NCBI RefSeq assembly: GCF_036323735.1 | Contig: NC_086031.1 | Location: forward strand, 48,156,725-48,220,724 | Direction of reading: 5' to 3' | DNA length: 64,000 nucleotides | DNA from: Rattus norvegicus | Lineage: Eukaryota; Chordata; Mammalia; Rodentia; Muridae | Shown here: piece by piece, positions 22,315-34,435 of the stretch | Layout of the letters: the number at the start of each line of letters is the position of its first letter | Numbering within the stretch: the stretch's first letter is position 1 | Program-made: the position numbers and the translations under genes | Notes under the pieces: generated by a model | What the model was told of the DNA's origin: nothing | Seen by the model: the letters and a program-made list of their open reading frames with translations, nothing else | Databases searched by the model: none

Positions 22315-22718
22315 TTCTAGTTGTGGAGTGGCTCACCCTTAGCACACACCTTCAATCCCTCTGACTGGAGCACAGACACCCCCCTTAGTACACACCTTTA
22401 ATCCCAAACAGTGAATGAGGGTAAAGTTAGTTTGTAGAAGGAAACACCCATTTTTGAAAGCGGTGTCTAATTGAGAGGTAGACAAAGTGACGAATCAAAG
22501 AAAGAGTTGACAGAATAGGATGTGCCCAATTCTCCTCAGAAGAGAGGGGAAAGGAAAGCTACTTAAGAGGAAGTGCAAAAAGAGAAGGGGGCAGCTTTAC
22601 CTGGAGAATTTTGCAGAGACGGGTTACAGAGAGAGAACAGGGCAGACACAGGTGAAGACAGAAGGAGCCAGAGAATGAGAAGGAGACAGAAGTTTGAGGC
22701 CAAGCAGAGCAATTCAGA

Positions 22719-22788
<70 letters not shown>

Positions 22789-23030
22789 CCAGATTGAATC
22801 AGTCAGCTTGGAGAGGAGTTTGAACCAGAAGAGCTGAGTTGAACCATCCAGTCAGAGATCAGAGAGAACGAAGGTGAGCTTACTCAGCAGGAAGTCTCAG
22901 AGGATGAAAACCTTCTAGGCCTAGATTCGATTGTACAGAGGCTAGAAGCAGATGGAGGCAGAAGGCCTCAGAGACGACAATTACATCAAGCAAACAAAAG
23001 TTACTTTTACGGGTTCAAAACAACACGAAT
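22315..23030 (+). repeat. Unassigned rodent-type interspersed repeat with internal (GA)n
   Basis: Purine-rich, repeat-like text ('gaatcagtcagcttggagag', 'ttgaaccatccagtcagaga') around a pure (GA)n at 22722-22786. It resembles RMER-class rodent repeats, but I cannot name the family with confidence. Confidence 0.4.
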
Positions 23031-23289
23031 AATAGTATTCTAAGCTCTGGGCCCCAGAAGTCCAAACTAGGTCTTATGAGGTCACCTCAAGGTATCAGCA
23101 GATCTCCATTCTCTGGAAGCTTCAGAGTAGAAACCATTTTTATGCTCCACCCTCAAAGCTGCTGCATTCTTTGGCGTACAGCCCTTCTCTCGACAATGGG
23201 ATGTCCCTCAGTCTCCGTTTTTATTGTCACTCCTTCTTTTGTGTGTCTAGCCCTCCATAACTAATCCATCTACCTTAATCCTCCCCCTT

Positions 23290-23455
23290 GTCTCAGTTCC
23301 TTTTCTACAGTCACGACAAAGCACCACGGCCAATGTAGCTTAGAGAAAAAAGAACTCATGGAGGGATTACAGCTTTGGAGGGTAAGTCCATGCCTACTAT
23401 GAGGAGCATGACCGCAGGCAGCCGGGGAGGCAGGCAGGAACCATCACTGAGAGCT
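23290..23455 (+). repeat. Fragment of the rodent 'gtctcagttcctttt…' repeat class
   Basis: 'gagggattacagctttggag' and the rest recall the same family as the copies at 34436 and 62876, but more diverged. Tentative. Confidence 0.35.
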
Positions 23456-23466
23456 TATATCCTTAT

Positions 23467-23588
23467 CTGCAAGTAGGAGGGAGGGAGGAGAGAGAGAGGG
23501 AGGGGGAGAGAGAGACAGAGAGAGAGACAGAGAGAGACAGAGACAGAGAGAGAGACAGAGAGACAGAGACAGAGACAGACAGAGAAAG
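23467..23588 (+). repeat. GA/GACA-rich simple repeat
   Basis: GGGA, GA and GACAGA units in a purine-rich tract. Confidence 0.92.
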
Positions 23589-24357
23589 GGTAACTGTGAC
23601 TATCATGGATTTTTGGAACCCCAAGGCCTGCTCCGAGTAACACACCTTCCTTCCCAAACAGCTCTACCAACTGGGGACCAAGCACTCAAGTATACGAGCC
23701 TATGGGGCCCATTCTCATTCAGGCCACCAGACCAACCAAAAGCTCAACTTCTCCTAAATCCACCTCCAGAGAAGGTGACATTTGCAGATCCTGGGGGTTG
23801 GGAGGCAGGCTTCTTGGGGCCACCATTATTCTCTCAACCCACATCTTCTTACGCAAAGCTTCTCCCCTAAAGCCCATGCACCCAGAAGCTCTGGAGAGCA
23901 TTTTCTAGTCTCACCTCAGGTCAGAGGACCTGGTCTTAGTGATCCCAAGGACAAAGGATAGAGATGCCGTTGTGCCTGTTTTCCTACTGAAGGCCCTCAA
24001 AGGGAGTTCTTGTTGGTGTCTGGCTGGCTTCTTTGTGAAGAGGGAAGAACTCCATGCATCTCTTTCTCCAACTCAGTACCTGGCGGAAGAGCCACAGAAC
24101 TTGTGATCTGCAGAGGAGGGGATAGAGTGGAGCAGCAGGGGTTAGGGCAGTGGTGGATGGAGGAAGGGAAATGACTTCCAGAAGGATCTATTGCACATGA
24201 ACTCCTCGTGACAGTGTCTCTTATCCTTGCAGCAACTCTGCGGGCAGGTGAGAGGCTGAGCTCTGGTCCTAAGTCATCAAGTGGCCGAACCCAATAAGGG
24301 TGTAAGGCTTTTCTCATCCTATCAAAGCACAGTATGGTTAAAGCCTAAAGCCCTGTG
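23589..24357. other. Intergenic, nothing recognised
   Basis: No SINE or coding signal seen. Confidence 0.5.
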
Positions 24358-24781
24358 TATGCACGTGTGTGTGTGTATGTGTGTGTGTGTGTATGTATGT
24401 ATGTGTGTGGTATGTGTGTGTATGTATGTATGTGTGTGCTGTGTGTGTATGTGTGTGCTGTGTGTGTGTGTGTGTATGGGTATGTGTGTGTATGTGTGTG
24501 TATGTGTATGTGTATATGTGTGTATGTGTGTGTGTAGGTGTGTGTATGTGTGTGTAGGTATATGTGTGTGTGTGTATGTGTGTGTAGGTATATGTGTGTG
24601 TGTATGTGTGTGTAGGTATATGTGTGTGTACATGTGTGTGAGTGTGTGTGTACGTGTGTATGTGGTGTGTGTGGTGTGTGTGTATGGGTATGTGTGTGTA
24701 TGTGTGTGTATGTGTATGTGTATATGTGTGTATGTGTGTGTAGGTGTGTGTATGTGTGTGTAGGTATATGTGTGTGTGTAG

Positions 24782-24820
<39 letters not shown>
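24358..24820 (+). repeat. Complex TG-rich tract, about 460 bp
   Basis: TGTGTA/TGTGTGTAGG mixtures; the segment from about 24470 is repeated with high similarity from about 24680, so there was an internal tandem duplication of roughly 210 bp. Confidence 0.92.
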
Positions 24821-24821
<1 letters not shown>

Positions 24822-24859
24822 AGCATTTCTCTCCTGGCTGAACTACCTTGACAGTCCAT

Positions 24860-25053
24860 ATCTTTTTTGAGACAGAGTCTCTAATTGGCCCCTTCATTCC
24901 TGCTAGGCTGAGCCCTAGGGATCTCCTGTCTCCGCCTCCCCAGTGCTAGGTTATAAGCCTGGGCCACTGCATCCAGTGTTTTACATTAGTTCTAGGAACT
25001 AGACTCATGCTTCTGTGTTCAGCAAACCCTATTCCAACTGAGCCATATCAGCC
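24860..25053 (-). repeat. B4-type SINE (B1 joined to an ID-like part)
   Basis: 'ttttgagacagagtctctaa' (reverse B1) is followed by 'accctattccaactgagcca' (reverse ID-like tRNA part), the B4 arrangement. Confidence 0.65.
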
Positions 25054-25465
25054 CAAATGCATATTTTAAAGTTTTTTATAGTTATGCATGGTCTTTAAGC
25101 ATTTAGACTATAAGTTCATATCTTGTTTTTATCTTCTGACAGTTCAGAATTTTTTTTACCATGTCCTTATCATTTTCCTTATCCAGAACAATAAAACCTT
25201 AAGATGTCTTTTGCAAATGTGTGCATATGTATGTGTGTGTGCATGTGTATGCGTGTGTGTGTGTATGTGAGTATGCATGTGTGCACATAGGATACACCCA
25301 TGTCATTTCATTGTGGTATGCTGGGGAAGAAACCCAGGACAGGCTAGAGAAACATGCCACCCACAAGCTGTACTCCAGCTGCTATAGATTTCCCAGATCA
25401 CCACATTAAGGTATTAAGATAAAGACCTCACAAAAGAGAAAATATTTTTAAAAATAATTATTCTG
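25054..25465. other. Intergenic, with a short TG tract
   Basis: TG/TATG-rich at 25220-25285; otherwise AT-rich and unassigned. Confidence 0.5.
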
Positions 25466-25677
25466 GGCCTGGAGAGATGTCTCAGAGGTTAAAAGCACTT
25501 GGCACTCTTATAGAGGACCCTGATTCTGTTCCCAGCATCCACATGGTAGGTCCCAACTTGTTCTAGGGAATCCGGTGCCCTCTCTGGCCTCAGTGGGCAC
25601 CAGGAATGCGCACAGTACAATACAGGCAAGGACCAGCTTTACTCATAAACTAAACGGTCAATAAAATCTTTAAGAAA
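25466..25677 (+). repeat. B2/B3 SINE, near full length
   Basis: 'gggcctggagagatgtctca' head, B box 'ctgattctgttcccagcatc', and an AATAAA-bearing A-rich tail. Confidence 0.87.
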
Positions 25678-25901
25678 ATAGTCATACTTGATACTCTTCA
25701 AATGATGTATTAGAGCAGCTTGGTTATGAGGTCAATCTTAGTTATTCCTGCTTGCCAAGAAGAAACATTGGTCTTATTAAGTTTTAATTTAAATAATTCG
25801 ATGATACTTATCGAGAACAGAAATTAAACATTCTGACATTCAGATATAAAGACTGACACGCATAGGAAAAAATTCAATACATTCATTTACTGTAAAACCT
25901 G

Positions 25902-26065
25902 GCGCCAGAGAGATGGCTCAGAGGGTAATGCTTGCTGACAACCTGAGTTTGATGTCCCCGGAGCCCACGTGGAGAAAAGCAAAACCTCCGGCAAGTCGTC
26001 CTCTGTCCCGATACATGCGCTGCGGAATGCCTCATCCCCCCACTCACTAAATAAATATTTTTTTC
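25902..26065 (+). repeat. B2/B3-type SINE
   Basis: 'gccagagagatggctcagag' and 'ctgagtttgatgtccccgga' mark the tRNA-derived head; it ends in 'aaataaatatttttttc'. Confidence 0.82.
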
Positions 26066-26344
26066 AAGGGCTGTTTTTTAAAAACCCGTCTTGAGGTTTA
26101 AGTAACACTGACAGTGAGTTCTCGCCTCTCTGGCTGGGATGGCTGCTGCTGCCTGCACTCTGACAGGAACAGGCTGCATAGTAAATCTTACCATGGAGCC
26201 GACCCTCCTCTCCTCATATTGCCTAACCAGAATGGTCTAGCCCTACCATACCCAACAGTAGCTCCTTTCTCCTTATGTCTGTGAAGTTCCCAGCCACAAA
26301 CTAAGGTAGGGAAGAAATAGCAAAAGAACATCAACGAAAAAGCT

Positions 26345-26455
26345 ACCTTGTCCGGGCATTTGTAATCCCATCGCTGGGGAGACTGGGGCGTGAACAGAGT
26401 GAGTTCAGGTTGGGGCAGAGAAACTCTGTCCACAAAGCAAAATACAGAAACCGAA
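26345..26455 (+). repeat. B1-like SINE fragment, diverged
   Basis: 'tccgggcatttgtaatccca' and the following 'gctggggagactgggg' follow the B1 start. Confidence 0.55.
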
Positions 26456-26879
26456 TCAAACCGGGAGCCTCGACTGTTGACGCTGCGCGATCTGTCTCTT
26501 GGCTATAAAGACAGGCTTCTCCAGGCTGGACCTGCCAGACTCGTTCTAGAACAAAGGTCAGCAGACCATGACTCTCAGGACAACCCCGACTAGCTATCGA
26601 CAATGGCTGGAACGTGTCCATGTTTCTACGGTTGCTTTCCTGCTATAAGGACAGAATTGAGCAGAAAACAGATTAAAAGGCATACGGCTTTGTAGGCATA
26701 CAGCTGGGCACCTGGCCTGAAGACAGAGAGAAAAAGAAATTGCCTAGGACTAAATAAATTCACGAACTGGCTATATTGTGATTAGGTGTCTTCATTTGTT
26801 TGTCTGAGATACTTTGTAGAGCAGGCTGGCCCAGAATCTCTCTGATCTTCTTTTGCCAGAATATACCCACCCATATTGG

Positions 26880-28736
26880 GATGAGGCATTCATTTAAAAA
26901 AAAAGTAATATATTTTACTTAATGTAATATATCCACAAGACTGACATTTCAATCTAAAACTTATTAACATTTTACCTTCTGTTCTACCTTCAAGGTGGTA
27001 TTTATTTTGTCTTACACTTACAACGCCGTGTTGTTAATTTCTGTACAGTGCCAACTCAACACAGTAAACGGGGATACTTTTTTCGAAAGTTGACAGCACA
27101 GGTAAAGTTTCAAAAAATTCAAATTATATATCTGTATATATATATTTATATTTATATAAAAAGACCAATAATAGCAGTGTGTTATGCATCAACATCAGCA
27201 ACAGCTTTTCCAGGTTCTGCAGTCATCTGAACAAAACTGTAGAGACATCCAGCACACTCCATTAAAAAAAAAAAAAAAGTAAAAAAACAAAACCCGAGAA
27301 AACAGCACAGTTCTGTTACTCTTGTGGTACCTGGCACCATTTTTTTTTAAATTAGCTTCTCAATCATCATCTGGAAAGAAAACATTCTGAGCAACATCAT
27401 TAAAAACAGCTCTGATAAAGCACGGTCACTACTACGTATCATAAAGCAGGTACAAGCTATTTTACATCCACAGAGGTATGATACAGTACTGTCCTACATC
27501 TATAATACTAGAGGATACAATTTAAAAGGCATTATTTGAGACTTGATTCTACTTTTCCAGCAGAGGGCCCAAAGGATGGTGTGACACAGCTTTGTAAAGA
27601 AACATACTCTAGACAGGATTTCCTTTCACTAGTGGCACAGTTCTAAGGATTCATTCTCTCCATGAATGTCAGCTAAAACCGTTATTAAAAAAATGAAATA
27701 TCCCTAGAACAAAACCGTATAACCACCGGATTCACATGAAGATGACCTAGTGGAGACAAGCTGGACCTCACCTTACCAACAAGCTATCAAATCTGTTATG
27801 TTTAAACAGTGAGACCTCCAAGGAAGGAGATGCCAAGTAGTGCTTCAAAGCTTCGGACCACAATCAAACACAGCATCCTTTTCAACAGAAGCAGAAGCTC
27901 ATCTGAATATGCTCATGGATGCTGACATCAACATTTAATCATCTCCTCACTCATCCAGGAAGAGGGGGAGATCAGTTACTACTGTACTTTATTGTGTTCA
28001 ACCAAATCACCATGTTACAAAAATAGCAAGCTGCCATAATAAAAAATAAGGCTCCTCTATCCAGCACCAGATAGCATCATTTTACTTTCAAGCCTAGAAA
28101 TTGCACACTTGTATATAAACCAACCGAAGATGAGGATTGAGAGTTCATCTTGGTGGATTTTTCCTTTGATGAATATGAAGTGTCCTTCCTCATCTTGCAC
28201 GGTAGATCTTCAACATCCATTGCGCTCTTGGCAGATGGACCTTGAACCCTCTGTGAACCTCAGACCTGCCCTGTATTCAGGATGCTCCTGCCTCAGCTTC
28301 TGACGTGCGACTAGCATAGAGTCTGACATAGTTCATCTCCAGGACAGTTGGAAAGGAACAGTTCTGTGAATGAGACAGACTTAACTGACTGGCTCTGCCT
28401 GCGGAGCAGTAACAATGGCCAAAAAGCAAGCCTTCTGCAGCTCTCTCACCTCGACGGCCAAGCATTCTTACAAATCCAAGGAGGAAAATGTAACCAATGT
28501 ATTATTATAGATGTCTGAATGGGATCGATGTTTACGGTCATGTAGCTTATTTATATAGGTTCAATAAGAGTCTGTCATTATTTCTTACTAGAATGTAATT
28601 GGATATTGACTATGCCAAACATTCCATTTAATATATGTGTGTTAAGGGGGAAAAAAACCACATCTAATGGCGTTTGTTAATGTATGACAACGGAGACTTT
28701 TCTGGGTACACTGTTATAGATAGGTACAGGGACCAT
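26880..28736 (-). pseudogene. Unidentified AT-rich block that looks like an mRNA 3' UTR in antisense (possible retrocopy)
   Basis: Unlike the SINE-rich flanks, this block has no recognised repeats and reads, on the minus strand, like a long 3' UTR: T-rich stretches, ATTTA-like steps and AATAAA motifs (minus strand, for example about 27004-27009 and 27988-27993). I do not recognise a parent protein. A clear poly-A tail in the right orientation and a target-site duplication were not found, so a unique non-coding segment is equally possible. Confidence 0.25.
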
Positions 28737-28750
28737 GACAAGAGGGTTTT

Positions 28751-28936
28751 TTTTTTAAAAGATGTATTTATTTTATGCATGTGAATACACTGTGACTTTC
28801 TTCAGACACACCAGAAGAGGGCATCAGATCCCATTACAGATGGTTGTGAGCCACCATGTGGTTGCTGGGAATTGAACTCAGGACCTCTGGAAGAGCAGTC
28901 GGTGCTCTTAACCGCTGAGCCATCTCTCCAGGCCCC
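28751..28936 (-). mobile_element. B2/B3 SINE with perfect 14-bp target-site duplication
   Basis: Reverse complement starts 'ggggcctggagagatggctc' and ends in an A-rich tail (plus-strand T run). GACAAGAGGGTTTT flanks it at 28737-28750 and 28937-28950. Confidence 0.93.
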
Positions 28937-29240
28937 GACAAGAGGGTTTTAAAGTCAGAGAGAGACTGGGCTCAAAACCATGTCATATGGACAAGTGGGG
29001 GCTGACAGTTCTGTAGGGCGGTGGTGTGACAGTACCTGACAGAAAGCAACTTAAGGGAAGGAGGATCTACTTTGGTGCACAGTTTAGGAGGACAGTCCAT
29101 CATGGTGCTGAAGACAAGGCAGAGTTGCTGGTGGCAGGAGCTTGCATTTGGTATTTCCCCATCTTGGCTGACCAAGAAGCAAAGAACGTGCTGGCACTCA
29201 ACTGGACCCCCACACACACTTTTTTAAAAAAAGCTCTCTA

Positions 29241-29390
29241 AGCCAGGCGATGGTGGTACACAACACAGCCCTCTGGTGGCAAAGGCAGGCAGATCTCTAT
29301 GAGTTCAAGGCTAGCCTGGTCTACATAGTTAGTTACAGGTGGGTCAGAGCTACACAGAGAAGCCCAGTTCCAGAAAAACAAACAAAAGAG
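29241..29390 (+). repeat. B1 SINE
   Basis: 'agccaggcgatggtggtaca', 'tatgagttcaaggctagcct' and an A-rich tail with CAAACAAAAG. Confidence 0.88.
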
Positions 29391-31282
29391 AAGTCAGTAG
29401 CACCCAGTATTCCTAGGCCCAGGAATTGCTTCTGAGACCAAAGGAGCCTGAGAAGGTTCCAGACAGTGTGGCTATAGACTTTCCCTTCCTTGTTAGGCAG
29501 TTCCTGTCCCTAGTCCACACAATGGTGCTACCCATGCTCAAAGTGTGTCTTCTCTCCTCAGTTAAGATCCTCAGGAAACTCCGTCACGGACATGCCCAGA
29601 GGTATGACTCCTAGATGACTTCAAAGCCAGTCAAATTGACAGTGGAGATGAACCATCACTATCAGTTACCGAGGGATCAGTGGATGGAAATTACTAAGAA
29701 GAAATATCAGGAAGAGGGGGAGGGGGAACTCTGGACCAACGAGGTGACCAGATGCCTTCCGCACGATGCTAGAGGAATCAGGAAGCGAGTCAGCTCTCTC
29801 TCCGGAGTGAGCAGATGTGGAGGGCTCTTTACCTCGCTACAACTACACTCTACACTGAAATCTACAGAAACACACAGACGGGACCTCAGCAAAGGTTCAG
29901 AGATCTGGCTGAAGTCTGGTCAGCAAAGCAGACTGACCTCAGGAAAAGCTCCTTAAAGGCTGGTGTAGGGTCAGTGGGTCATTCCAGAGCAGTGCTGGGT
30001 CAATCTCCAGCACCTCAAAAAGAGGAAGAGAAGAGGGGAGGGAAGAAGAGGGCGGAGGGCGGAAGGCTACACTTTACTGTGGAAAGTATTCCTGTGGGGT
30101 TTTCTAGAGAAAGCTCTTTTGGTTTTATGATTTGGAAATTCCCAGCTTTACAGTTTATAAATAATTGTATTTCCCAGCAGGCCAAGAATATTAACAAATA
30201 TGGGGATCTTAGAAAAACAAAAGTACCAACCAACAAAGATGCCCACCAAGGCAACATAAGGCTCTGGGGCTCTACAGAGCCTCGGGCAAAAGTTGGATGG
30301 AAATCTCCAGTGTCACCGGGTCTAGTTTTCCCAGCACTACAAAAAGAGAGTGTGTGTTTGTGCCCACAGCTCTCGTATGCCGGGGGAGATACGTTACAGC
30401 CAAATGAACAATATTATTTAGTGATTGTGAATCAGAAAACTGTGAAGGGCTGTGAGGAACCCAGTTCACACCTCAGTCAAAAGTGACCCCTAGGAAGGAA
30501 GACCCTGCGCTTCTGTTTCATTCAGTAAGTACCACTGTGGGTGGGTGGAGAGACTCTCAGCCAAGGAAGACGCCTAAACAGCCCACCAAGCTAATGCTTC
30601 CAGACTCCAAAATATTAGGCTTTCCCTACTTCCCATAAATGTACCTTTCTGGCCAAACCAATTTTACCCGTGTTTTCTCTAGGCTGCCGAAGGAAAGCAA
30701 GCTTGCGTCACTGTGCAGAGTCTGTGAGAAATTCTAGCCCACCCCAGCCTGGCTTTGCCATTAACCAGTCAGTCTTTCTGAAGTTTGGTCCCTTTTTTAT
30801 TTTCATAATTACTTATGAAAAGTAATTGTTTCCTTGGTGTGGAGGGTGTTTCTGCCAGAGCCTTCGACCAGACCGGTGTGTACTATTTCCAGGCAGAAAT
30901 CAGTCTTGGCTCCTGCAGGCAGAGACTCACCTGGAAGACAAAGTCTGCCTGTGAGAAAAGGGGCCACCTCCTCAGACATCCGCACTGACTGCCCCAGGCA
31001 AAAAGGGTCCAAGCAATTATGTCTGAGCGACCACCCTGGAGTTCCAGGAACTTGTCTTTTGAGAAGTAGCCTTGTCCACCACAGGCTTTAGCTCACGCCC
31101 GCCTCCAGCCCTGCCCATGTTCTCCAATGTCTCAAACTCTCTTGACAGCCTCTTCCTGCCTCTGTTTTGGCCATTTCTCCTACCACAGCCCCCCCCCCCC
31201 TTTTCTCCTCCTCATTTGGCCTCCAGCATGCTGGACAAGAACACCTACTGCTAAACTATACCCCCTCCCCTGCCACCTTTTA
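29391..31282. other. Intergenic, no gene supported
   Basis: Contains a 223-codon open frame at 29815-30486 (+) with no recognisable domain and no splice or promoter context; judged chance. Purine-rich at 30016-30065. Confidence 0.5.
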
Positions 31283-31385
31283 CTTTTTTATTTTGAGACA
31301 GGGTCTCTCTAAGTTAGTCAGACTGGGCTTGAACCTGCACAGCCCAGGCTAGCCTTAAGCTCCTCAGAAGCTATGATCACAGACC
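31283..31385 (-). repeat. B1 SINE fragment
   Basis: 'ttttgagacagggtctctct' followed by 'cagcccaggctagccttaag' is a reversed B1. Confidence 0.75.
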
Positions 31386-32544
31386 TACACTGCTGACCTT
31401 GGCTGTTGGTTCGTTTTTTTCCTCTTGCCCAGGCAATACCTTTCTCTGGTCCCTTCTCCCTTTAGTGTAGAGCCCTCCCCTGATCCTCGTAAAGTCTCCC
31501 ACCCCCGGAAAGGAACACCTCATTGGTCTTGACCAAACAAGCAAGAGATTTGTTTTATCCCTTTGACACCCATCGACTCTGTTCTTCATAAGAACAGCCC
31601 CGGCCGCTTCTGCCCACTTCTCTGTCCCTGCCACCTACCACAATGCCAGGCATCCTTCATGATCTTAGTCAGCACTGATTGGATGAGCCGCAGTAGCATG
31701 GGAGCCTAGAAAGTTCTGATGATCGAAACCAAGTCAAGACTCTGGCTCTGTGGTTTTGTGATTTTTTTTTTTGGTTTTATGGTTTTGTGGTACCTCTTGA
31801 GTCAGCCATCCACAGGTGACCAGAACTGATGAGCAGCACAAAAATTTGAGAAGACTAGGTTCTAAACTTAAAATAGAGTCTGGAGTGGTGCCTGCCTTCA
31901 GGGTCACGCATTTGCTTCTCTGGCTATTCCACACAAGCTTTGCTAAGCAACTCAGGGGCATCAGGCACTGGAGCGGGTCCGCAGGAGGATGAACGGTGAG
32001 GCCCTGGTGCATTATTAATATCACAGTCCAGCTAAAGACTTGGACATCCGTAGCCTTTCACAGGCACATACTGCAATTATAAACAGATCAGAAATTATCA
32101 GGGAGAGTGACACAGAGTGCTCGATCGGTCCCGGTGAGCTCTAGCTCCCCTTCTGAGTCTGCCTTTCCTGGAAATGAGGAGCTAGCAGAAGTGAGAGGGA
32201 TGCAGTGGATACATTGGCCAAAGATGGGCAGTGCTGGGCTGCACTTCTGGTGCACCTCACACCGTGCACCCGTCCTGAGCAGCGCGGCTAATGGTTTCAT
32301 GATTCCTGTCACCGACGATGCCACGGCACGCAACCTGTTTGCTGTGCATTTCACAAGGATAATGTCTCCCCACCAGGGTCAAGTGCTTGCTGCTCGTTCT
32401 AAAAGATCTAAGTTCTTCAGATGAGGTTTTCTTCTGCTGCGATGCAACCCCTGGCTAAGGCTTGGGGATCCCAGTGGAACTCACTCAAATATTAGCTCAT
32501 GCCCGCCGCTTGCTGTTCCTGAGCGATAAAAAGCACTTTATCGT
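31386..32544. other. Intergenic, nothing recognised
   Basis: No exon or named repeat; a T-rich run at 31758-31772. Confidence 0.5.
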
Positions 32545-32900
32545 TGTCTGATTAGCTTTAAATGTCAACTTGACACAGCCTACCAATACCCGAGAAGGGA
32601 GTCTTACTGATTGGCCTGTGGGTGTGGCTGTAGGGAACATCTCCACTGTTCATTGATATAGGCGGGCCTGGCCGTCTGTGAGCAGCACCAATTCTGGGAA
32701 GGAGGTTCTGGGCTAGCGGCTGCAAACACAAGCCAATTAGCCGACAAGCAACATTCCTCTGTCACTTCCACTTTGCTTCAGGCTCCTGCTGGAATTCCTT
32801 TCCCGACTTCCCTCAGTGACGGAAGCTGAGAGAAATCCCTCTTCTAAATTGCTTTTAGTCATGGTGTTTGTCACAGCAACAGAAAGGAGACTGGAACCAT
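32545..32900 (+). repeat. Rodent interspersed repeat, opposite orientation to the copies at 34436 and 62876
   Basis: 'atgtcaacttgacacagcct' to 'gtcacagcaacagaaaggag' is a familiar rodent medium-reiteration repeat end. The family name is uncertain. Confidence 0.5.
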
Positions 32901-33146
32901 TTCAGACATAGAGTCCGAAAGACTGTGGCTGCTGGGCATATCATAAACCCTCCTGCCCTTTGTGGTTTTATCTCCTACGTGGTATATGCATAGGCCCTGT
33001 GGTAGAAGAGAGGTAAGCACAAAGCTCTGAAAGAAGATGCTGGAAAGACTGTACCAAATGGTACGTGGGGTGAGATGAGACAGGTGGTGGTAAGCCATGG
33101 GACCCCTAGCTATTAAGTGCTGCCGAGGTAACCTTCTCAGAGAGGG

Positions 33147-33425
33147 ACTATGACAATGTTACTTTCATATAGATTGAATGTTGCCCAAGGAGCCCTCCCA
33201 GGGAAGAACTGTGACAATGTTACTTTCATACAGAGTGAATGCTGCCCCGGTAGCTCTTGGGGGGGTGGGGGGCACTATGACAATGTTACTTTCATATAGA
33301 TTGAATGTTGCCCAAGGAGCCCTCCCAGGGAAGAACTGTGACAATGTTACTTTCATACAGAGTGAATGCTGCCCCGGTAGCTCTTGGGGGGGTGGGGGGC
33401 ACTATGACAATGTTACCTGCATATA
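33147..33425 (+). repeat. Tandem repeat: 127-bp unit, two identical copies plus the start of a third
   Basis: ACTATGACAATGTTAC starts at 33147, 33274 and 33401. The two complete 127-bp units look identical base for base. Each contains two related halves of about 63 bp (TGACAATGTTACTTTCATA recurs in both), so the array is a duplicated dimer. Confidence 0.95.
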
Positions 33426-34116
33426 GAGCTTGTGGAATTAATAAGCTAAGCTTAAGGGCTCACGGGACCAAAAGGCTTATGCCAATACAAACCCACGAGA
33501 GACCTTCTAACAAAAGAAGACATGAAAGCAGGCAGCTTTTTCTTTCTGTTCTGTGCCCTCTTGAGCTACTTCCGGTTGGCCTACTCCATACTGTCTCCAT
33601 CAGAAATGGGAGGAAGTCTTCCTCACAGAGCCTCAAACAGGAGGACACATCTCAATGGCTACCACTGCTGTCAATCATCTTTGTTTCAAAAAAGCCTGTC
33701 TCTTTAAAGAAACCTGCAGTGAGCTTTGCCACCCAGAGTCTAATTTAGGACTGGGCCATTCTTGTCTGGTTATCTTACAGCATAGGCTGAGAAGGTTTTG
33801 AGCAAGGGAGGGGGAGAGAGGCCCCTCCAGGGAAGGCTGGGAATGTATCCTGGATAATATCTGACTAAGACAGATAGGGGGGGGCCTACCTCTTCCAGAG
33901 GTGCTGGGCAAATGTTAAGTACTGTTAAAGCACCTTTAATAATCTTAAAATCGCCTATTGTGTTAGTGATTAATCCTTATTGTAAGTACTCCTCCTGATG
34001 TCAATTCTCTTGTAAATAAGCAAAGATATTAAGGGAAAGGGCATTATGACTCCCTAATTAGCAGCTGTTGGGTTTCCCCTTGATGCAAAAAGGCCATCAG
34101 TCTAAAAACCAGTCAG
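33426..34116. other. Intergenic block next to the tandem repeat, unassigned
   Basis: About 690 bp with no SINE signature. Possibly part of the same repeated element as the 127-bp array. Confidence 0.4.
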
Positions 34117-34265
34117 CTGGGAGGACAGCAGTAATGCGTGTCTTTAGTCCCAGCTCTCAGGAAGCAAAGGCAGGAGAGTCTCTGTGAGTTGAAGGCCAGC
34201 CTGGTCTACATAGGAAGTTCCAGGACAGCCAGAGCCACACAGTGAAAGCCCATACAAACCAATAA
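34117..34265 (+). repeat. B1 SINE
   Basis: 'tagtcccagctctcaggaag', 'ggccagcctggtctacatag' and 'aggacagccagagccacaca' in order. Confidence 0.88.
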
Positions 34266-34435
34266 ACAAACAGGAGAGCTAGTCGACCCTTATGCCATTC
34301 TGGATCCCTTCCATTCGCCTTGATAAAAGTGCACAATAATCACAGTTGGTGGTTTGGACTCCTGAAGGCCCAGTGTTGGCCAGAGCTGTTTCAAACATTG
34401 TTAACCTTGGTAAACTCGAGATGACCCTTTGTCTT

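Noticed and set aside
28109..28250. Minus-strand similarity to LINE-1 ORF2 around 'GKIHQDELSIL'
   Set aside because: Only about a dozen residues resemble L1 and the frame does not continue into the expected endonuclease motifs; too short to call.
29815..30486. 223-codon open frame in the intergenic region
   Set aside because: Not low complexity, but no recognisable domain, no conserved neighbours, no promoter or splice context; a frame of this length is expected by chance in 28 kb.
33178..33748. Repeated-protein open frame over the 127-bp array
   Set aside because: Identical peptides follow from the DNA tandem repeat; no start context or family.
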